The notes beneath the pieces are model-generated. The model did no database searches. It was not told where the DNA came from and saw only the letters and a list, made by a program, of their open reading frames with translations. From JAFGQU01 sp964483625 (GTDB taxonomy: Bacteria > Omnitrophota > Gorgyraeia > Duberdicusellales > 4484-171): a stretch of 33,197 nucleotides of DNA. This document shows positions 29,828 to 33,197 of the stretch, one piece after another (position 1 is the stretch's first letter; each line of letters opens with the position of its first letter). Position numbers and translations under genes: made by a program. Location: positions 1-33,197 of the forward strand of contig CAZABB010000020.1 of the NCBI GenBank assembly GCA_964483625.1. Direction: 5' to 3'.

Positions 29828-29856
29828 TTGTTCTTTTGATAACGATACCATATAAT
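29828..29856 (+). promoter_or_regulatory. tRNA-Leu promoter
   Basis: TTGTTC (29828-29833), 17 nt, TATAAT (29851-29856), 13 nt before the tRNA. Confidence 0.65.
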
Positions 29857-29869
29857 TGCAGAAGCTGCC

Positions 29870-29954
29870 GCGCGGGTGGCGGAACTGGCAGACGCGCTAG
29901 GTTCAGGGTCTAGTGGGTAATTCCGTGTGGGTTCAAATCCCACCCCGCGCACCA
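29870..29954 (+). tRNA. tRNA-Leu(CAG)
   Basis: The 85-nt class II tRNA has acceptor GCGCGGG/CCCGCGC, discriminator A and encoded CCA. The anticodon arm is CTAGG-TTCAGGG-TCTAG (anticodon CAG), with a variable arm TGGGTAATTCCGT and T-loop TTCAAAT. A T6 run follows at once. It is the only complete tRNA here with encoded CCA. Confidence 0.95.
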
Positions 29955-29961
29955 TTTTTTC

Positions 29962-30025
29962 AGTCGCCAGTCTATAGTCGGTAGTATATGGGTTTCAAAA
30001 CTAACGACGTACGACGTACGACGAG
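29962..30025. repeat. AGTCT words and ACGACGT words before archease
   Basis: CAGTCGCCAGTCTATAGTCG, then ACGACGT, ACGACGT, ACGACGA. The second tract ends in ACGACGAGACAA immediately before the archease ATG, in the SD position. Confidence 0.65.
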
Positions 30026-30029
30026 ACAA

Positions 30030-30452
30030 ATGCACAAATTCGAAATCATCGAACATACCGCGGATGTAGGCTTAAGAGTATACGGTGAGACCCGGGAGGA
30101 ACTTTTTTTAAACTCCGCCTGGGGATTATTCGCGTTGCTGGTCGACGATCTGCCTAAAGCGAAGGAAGCCCGTACGGTCGAAGTCGAAGCGCCGCTTTTA
30201 GAGGATCTTCTGGTCGACTGGCTGAATGAACTGATCTCATTGTTTTTTACCGATAAATTTCTGCCGAAAGAATTGGAGCTGAAGCTATCCGGTGAAGAAG
30301 GCAATTACCGCCTTTTTGCCGAGATGACCGGCGGCCAGTATGACCCGTATACTCACCAGATCAATAACGAAATCAAAGCCGCAACATCACATAATCTGAA
30401 AATCGAGGAAAAGGAAGAACCGTTCGAAGCCCAGATCATCTTTGATGTCTGA
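30030..30452 (+). CDS. Archease
   Basis: The 140-aa protein is a cofactor that helps RtcB guanylylation and turnover in RNA ligation. It has the family N-terminus FEIIEHTADVGLRVYGET, with the metal-binding HTADVG and conserved Asp, then WGLFALLVDDL, LLVDWLNELISLFFTDKFLP, and C-terminal IKAATSHNLKIEEKEEPFEAQIIFDV (ending in the conserved Asp near the C-terminus). Start ATG 30030 matches the family; the in-frame ATG at 29988 would read through ACGACGT words. It is followed by rtcB after a 108-nt word hairpin, a common gene pairing. Confidence 0.93.
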   Translation: MHKFEIIEHTADVGLRVYGETREELFLNSAWGLFALLVDDLPKAKEARTVEVEAPLLEDLLVDWLNELISLFFTDKFLPKELELKLSGEEGNYRLFAEMTGGQYDPYTHQINNEIKAATSHNLKIEEKEEPFEAQIIFDV

Positions 30453-30454
30453 AT

Positions 30455-30553
30455 CACGTCACATAGACACATAGTCACAAGGTCACACGTGTCGGGAACG
30501 GGAATCAATATATCCGAATCTTCGTGTGACGTGTGTCGTGTGACTGTGTGACT
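30455..30553. repeat. GTCACA / TGTGAC inverted word hairpin
   Basis: The left arm reads ACGTCACATAGACACATAGT and GTCACAAGGTCACACGTG. The right arm reads CGTGTGACGTGTGTCGTGTG and ACTGTGTGACTT, its reverse complement in word terms. A 30-nt central part carries CGGGAACGG. The hairpin fills the archease-rtcB gap. Confidence 0.7.
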
Positions 30554-30560
30554 TATATTT

Positions 30561-32009
30561 ATGAACATTCCCTTAGAGAAACTCACCGATTTCACCTACC
30601 GTATTCCCAAATCGTATAAGGCGGGTATGCGTGTCGACGGTATTATTTACGCCGATGACCGTACCTTGCCGTCAATCGTAAACGATAATGCGCTGGATCA
30701 GGTTGCCAATGTCGCGTTTCTTCCCGGGATCGTCAGTCACTCTCTGGCAATGCCGGATATTCACTGGGGATACGGGTTTTGTATCGGCGGCGTGGCGGCT
30801 ACCGATATCTCAGGCGGCGGTGTGGTTTCGCCCGGCGGAGTCGGATTCGATATCAATTGCGGTGTCCGGCTCCTGCGGACAAACATAGAACAAGAGGAAC
30901 TTTCGCATAAAAAAGAGAAGCTCATCAATCATCTGTACAATCACGTTCCTTCCGGCATCGGGTCAAAAGGCGATATCCGTCTTTCCCGGCAGGAGGAGAA
31001 AAAACTGGTTAGCAAAGGTGCCGCCTGGGCGGTTGCGCGGGGTATGGGAGTTGAGGAAGACCTGGAATATTGTGAAAACGGCGGCGCGATTGACGGTGCC
31101 GATTGTGACGCGGTGTCCGATCGGGCCTACGACCGCGGTAAGCAGCAGGCCGGGACATTAGGTAGTGGGAATCATTTCCTTGAAGTTCAGGTGATCGAGG
31201 AGGTGTTTGACCAGGAAATCGCCGCTCAGATGGGGTTCTCCCGCGGCCAGGTGACGGTGATGATCCATTCGGGCTCACGGGGTTTCGGTTATCAGATTTG
31301 TGACGAGTATGCCCGTATGATGCGCAGTTGCCTTACAAAATATAAAATCAACGTTCCCGACCGGCAGCTTGCCTGTGCGCCGGTAGAGAGTTCCGAAGGC
31401 AGGCAGTATTTAAGCGCGATGCGTGCAGCGGCAAATTATGCCTGGGCGAACCGGCAGGTATTGATGCATCTGGTACGGGAGAGTTTCGAGAAAGTATTCG
31501 CTAAAAGCTGGCCGGCGTTAGGGATGAGCCTGGTATACGATGTCGCGCATAATATCGCTAAGATCGAAACCCACACGGTAGAGGGAGTCGAGAAAAAACT
31601 CTGTGTACACCGCAAAGGCGCCACGCGTGCGTTCGGGCCGAAAAATCCGGCGATACCAATGAAATATTTTAACATCGGCCAGCCGGTGATTATTCCCGGT
31701 GATATGCGCCGCGCATCCTATGTCCTGGTGGGGACACAAATTGCTCAAAATCAAACCTTCGGTACGACCTGTCACGGGGCAGGGAGGCTTAAATCCCGGC
31801 AGGAGGCGTTACGAACGATCAAGTTCGACGATTTAATCAAGGAGTTGAAAGAAGAGGGGATAGAGGTGCGTGCCGCCGGAAAGAAGACAATTGTGGAGGA
31901 AGCGCCGCAAGCGTATAAGAATGTGAATGAAGTTGTCGATATCGCATCGTGCGCCGGTATAGCCAGGAAGGTTTGCCGGATGCGGCCGGTGTGTGTGGTG
32001 AAGGGGTGA
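30561..32009 (+). CDS. rtcB: RNA ligase RtcB (3'-phosphate/5'-OH)
   Basis: The 482-aa GTP- and manganese-dependent ligase joins 2',3'-cyclic phosphate or 3'-phosphate RNA to 5'-OH RNA. Motifs in order: AMPDIHWGYGFCIGGVAATD (about 63-82), SPGGVGFDINCGVRLL with metal ligands Asp and Cys (about 90-105), LGSGNHFLEVQ with metal His (about 200-210), MIHSGSRGFGYQ (about 231-242), YDVAHNIAKIE (about 330), and HGAGRLKSRQEA with the guanylylated His (about 402). It lacks an SD and starts 8 nt after the right arm of a word hairpin. Archease upstream makes a functional pair. Confidence 0.96.
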   Translation: MNIPLEKLTDFTYRIPKSYKAGMRVDGIIYADDRTLPSIVNDNALDQVANVAFLPGIVSHSLAMPDIHWGYGFCIGGVAATDISGGGVVSPGGVGFDINCGVRLLRTNIEQEELSHKKEKLINHLYNHVPSGIGSKGDIRLSRQEEKKLVSKGAAWAVARGMGVEEDLEYCENGGAIDGADCDAVSDRAYDRGKQQAGTLGSGNHFLEVQVIEEVFDQEIAAQMGFSRGQVTVMIHSGSRGFGYQICDEYARMMRSCLTKYKINVPDRQLACAPVESSEGRQYLSAMRAAANYAWANRQVLMHLVRESFEKVFAKSWPALGMSLVYDVAHNIAKIETHTVEGVEKKLCVHRKGATRAFGPKNPAIPMKYFNIGQPVIIPGDMRRASYVLVGTQIAQNQTFGTTCHGAGRLKSRQEALRTIKFDDLIKELKEEGIEVRAAGKKTIVEEAPQAYKNVNEVVDIASCAGIARKVCRMRPVCVVKG

Positions 32010-32010
32010 A

Positions 32011-32045
32011 TCCGTCGTTCGTCATGCGTCGAGCGTCGTGCGCGA
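32011..32045. repeat. CGTCG word tract after rtcB
   Basis: CGTCGTTCGTCATGCGTCGA and GCGTCGTGCG words, starting one base after the rtcB stop. Confidence 0.6.
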
Positions 32046-32078
32046 GAATCCGAGAGAGAAGATCAAATTGTATTAATA

Positions 32079-32108
32079 TTAGATAAGTGAGATGAAAACT
32101 GATATAAT
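32079..32108 (+). promoter_or_regulatory. Possible serS promoter
   Basis: TTAGAT (32079-32084), 18 nt, TATAAT (32103-32108). The -10 is perfect but the -35 is weak. Confidence 0.35.
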
Positions 32109-32132
32109 AATTTTCTTCAAGGGAGATTAGAA

Positions 32133-32192
32133 TTGTTGTTTTTACGCAGAACGTGTTCCGCGTTTCGCGTTACGAGCGATAGCATATGTTAG
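32133..32192 (+). CDS. Possible leader ORF overlapping the serS start
   Basis: TTG 32133, with AAGGGAG 7 nt upstream, opens a 19-codon frame whose TAG (32190-32192) overlaps the serS ATG at 32186. serS itself has no SD. The peptide (LFLRRTCSAFRVTSDSIC after the start) has three Ser. It may couple translation to serS, or the region may simply be word-like sequence inserted between an old SD and the start. Confidence 0.25.
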   Translation: MLFLRRTCSAFRVTSDSIC

Positions 32193-33197
32193 ATCCGAAG
32201 TTTATCAGGCAAAATCCCGATCTCGTCAAAGAGGCGTTAACCAAACGTAATGATGCGTATGATCTTGACGCGTTTTTAGCTCTGGATGAGAAACGCCGCG
32301 GTCTCCTTGCGAAGATCGAGGAGATCAAAGCCGCGCAGAACCGTCTCGACGCTCAGATGAAAACACTGCTTAAAGAGAAAAAAGACGTCAAAGCCACTGT
32401 TGCCGAAGGGAAAAAATTGAAAACTCAGCTCAATGAGCTCAGTTCGGAATACGGTGAGCTCCAAGACCGGTTTAAAAAAGAATTACTTAGAATCCCCAAT
32501 ATCCTGCACGAATCTCTTCCCTGCGGTGATGCCTCCAAAAATAAACTCGTCAAGGAGGGCGGTCAGATAAAGGAGTTCTCTTTCAAACCTGCCGATCATA
32601 TCGCCCTGGCCGAGAACCTCGATATTATCGATTTCAAACGGGCGACAAAAGTTTCCGGATCCAATTTCGTTTTATTCAAAGGTCCCGGCGCCAGGCTTGT
32701 ACGCGCGCTGCTTAATTTCATGCTCGATACGCACACCGCATCAGGCGAGTATACCGAAATCTCTCCGCCGGTTATCGTCAACCGCGATTCGATGACGGCT
32801 ACGGGGCAGCTGCCGAAGCTGGAAGATGATATGTACGTAACCAAAGAGGATGATCTCTTTCTCATTCCCACAGCGGAAGTCCCGGTTACCAATATTCATC
32901 GTAATGACGTGTTAAATTGCAACGATTTACCGATACGTTATGCGGCCTACACACCCTGTTTTCGCCGCGAGGCGGGTTCCTATGGAAAAGATACCCGGGG
33001 CCTGATGCGTGTTCATCAGTTCGATAAGGTTGAATTGGTAAAGTTTGTGAAGCCGGAAGAGTCGTACGATGAAATGGAGAAGTTATTACGGGACGCGATT
33101 GGGATTATCGAAGCGTTAGGTATTCCTTACCGCGTGCTATTGCTCGCGACGGGTGATATCAGCTTTGCCGCGGCGAAGTGTTATGATATTGAAATCT
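32186..33197 (+). CDS. serS: Seryl-tRNA synthetase (N-terminal part, runs off window)
   Basis: Charges tRNA-Ser with serine. About 337 residues are visible: the N-terminal long coiled-coil tRNA-binding arm (MLDPKFIRQNPDLVKEALTKR, then a Glu/Lys-rich hairpin of helices to about residue 100), the class II motif 1 region (GARLVRALLNFMLDTHTASGEYTEISPP), TGQLPKLEDDMY, LIPTAEVPVTNIHRND, and motif 2 (YAAYTPCFRREAGSYGKDTRGLMRVHQFDKVE). Motif 3 lies beyond the window. A stop codon just upstream in frame (TAG at 32180) fixes the start at ATG 32186. There is no SD at the usual distance. Confidence 0.96.
   Translation, partial: MLDPKFIRQNPDLVKEALTKRNDAYDLDAFLALDEKRRGLLAKIEEIKAAQNRLDAQMKTLLKEKKDVKATVAEGKKLKTQLNELSSEYGELQDRFKKELLRIPNILHESLPCGDASKNKLVKEGGQIKEFSFKPADHIALAENLDIIDFKRATKVSGSNFVLFKGPGARLVRALLNFMLDTHTASGEYTEISPPVIVNRDSMTATGQLPKLEDDMYVTKEDDLFLIPTAEVPVTNIHRNDVLNCNDLPIRYAAYTPCFRREAGSYGKDTRGLMRVHQFDKVELVKFVKPEESYDEMEKLLRDAIGIIEALGIPYRVLLLATGDISFAAAKCYDIEI

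Noticed and set aside
29698..29955. Minus-strand frame starting VRGVGFEPTRN over tRNA-Leu
   Set aside because: This is the familiar false protein read from the antisense of a tRNA.
29988..30029. Upstream start for archease
   Set aside because: The extension reads through ACGACGT words; family alignment starts at 30030.

Overview
The window reads as a chromosomal stretch of an uncultured, diderm (Gram-negative-type) bacterium of moderate GC. It has a 100-N scaffold gap, several lipoproteins with lipoboxes, a TolC/RND pair, outer-membrane beta-barrel candidates, an adenosylcobalamin-dependent ribonucleotide reductase and an archease/RtcB pair. No single gene fixes the phylum. An Omnitrophota- or PVC-like lineage is my guess from the gene mix and the odd intergenic repeats, and should be treated as weak.

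Layout. 1-6.2 kb: 3' part of an initiator tRNA, a large secreted beta-barrel candidate, a ROK-family protein, a membrane-anchored coiled-coil protein and a LacI-family regulator. 6.2-8.8 kb: class II ribonucleotide reductase behind a strong promoter, a spacer palindrome and a cluster of DnaA-box-like sites. 9.1-15.4 kb: a 4HBT thioesterase, then a MarR-TolC-RND efflux operon (no periplasmic adaptor in it) with a near-textbook promoter/operator, then a small lipoprotein. 15.4-17.7 kb: a small barrel candidate and an FAD-linked oxidase. 18-20.6 kb: DUF4870-like membrane protein, Nudix hydrolase, PyrE and an M48 lipoprotein protease. 20.6-24.4 kb: CPBP protease (minus strand), SagB-type nitroreductase, DUF71 ATP-PPase, ZIP-like transporter, small lipoprotein. 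24.6-25.3 kb: a Phd/RelE-type toxin-antitoxin pair. 25.6-28.7 kb: tRNA-Ser, EF-hand protein (minus strand), TylF-like methyltransferase, AEC transporter and SmpB. 28.7-30 kb: tRNA-Lys (split by the gap) and tRNA-Leu(CAG), each preceded by truncated copies of its own 5' end, plus possible structured RNAs. 30-33.2 kb: archease, RtcB and the start of serS.

The most unusual signal lies between the genes. Many intergenic regions consist of short words (5-9 nt) repeated imperfectly, with a different word in different regions (GTCACACG, CGTCG/CGACG, AGTCTCT, AACGGG, ATTGG). In several regions the word fills a left arm and its reverse complement a right arm, which gives long imperfect hairpins. Some tracts run into coding sequence or end just before a start codon. 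A second, better conserved family (about 38 bp, CCCCGCT...GGGGCGGG) occurs three times. I see no CRISPR array, insertion sequence, prophage or large biosynthetic cluster. Starts were chosen by Shine-Dalgarno (SD) spacing, family alignment from memory, and exclusion of word-repeat sequence from N-termini.
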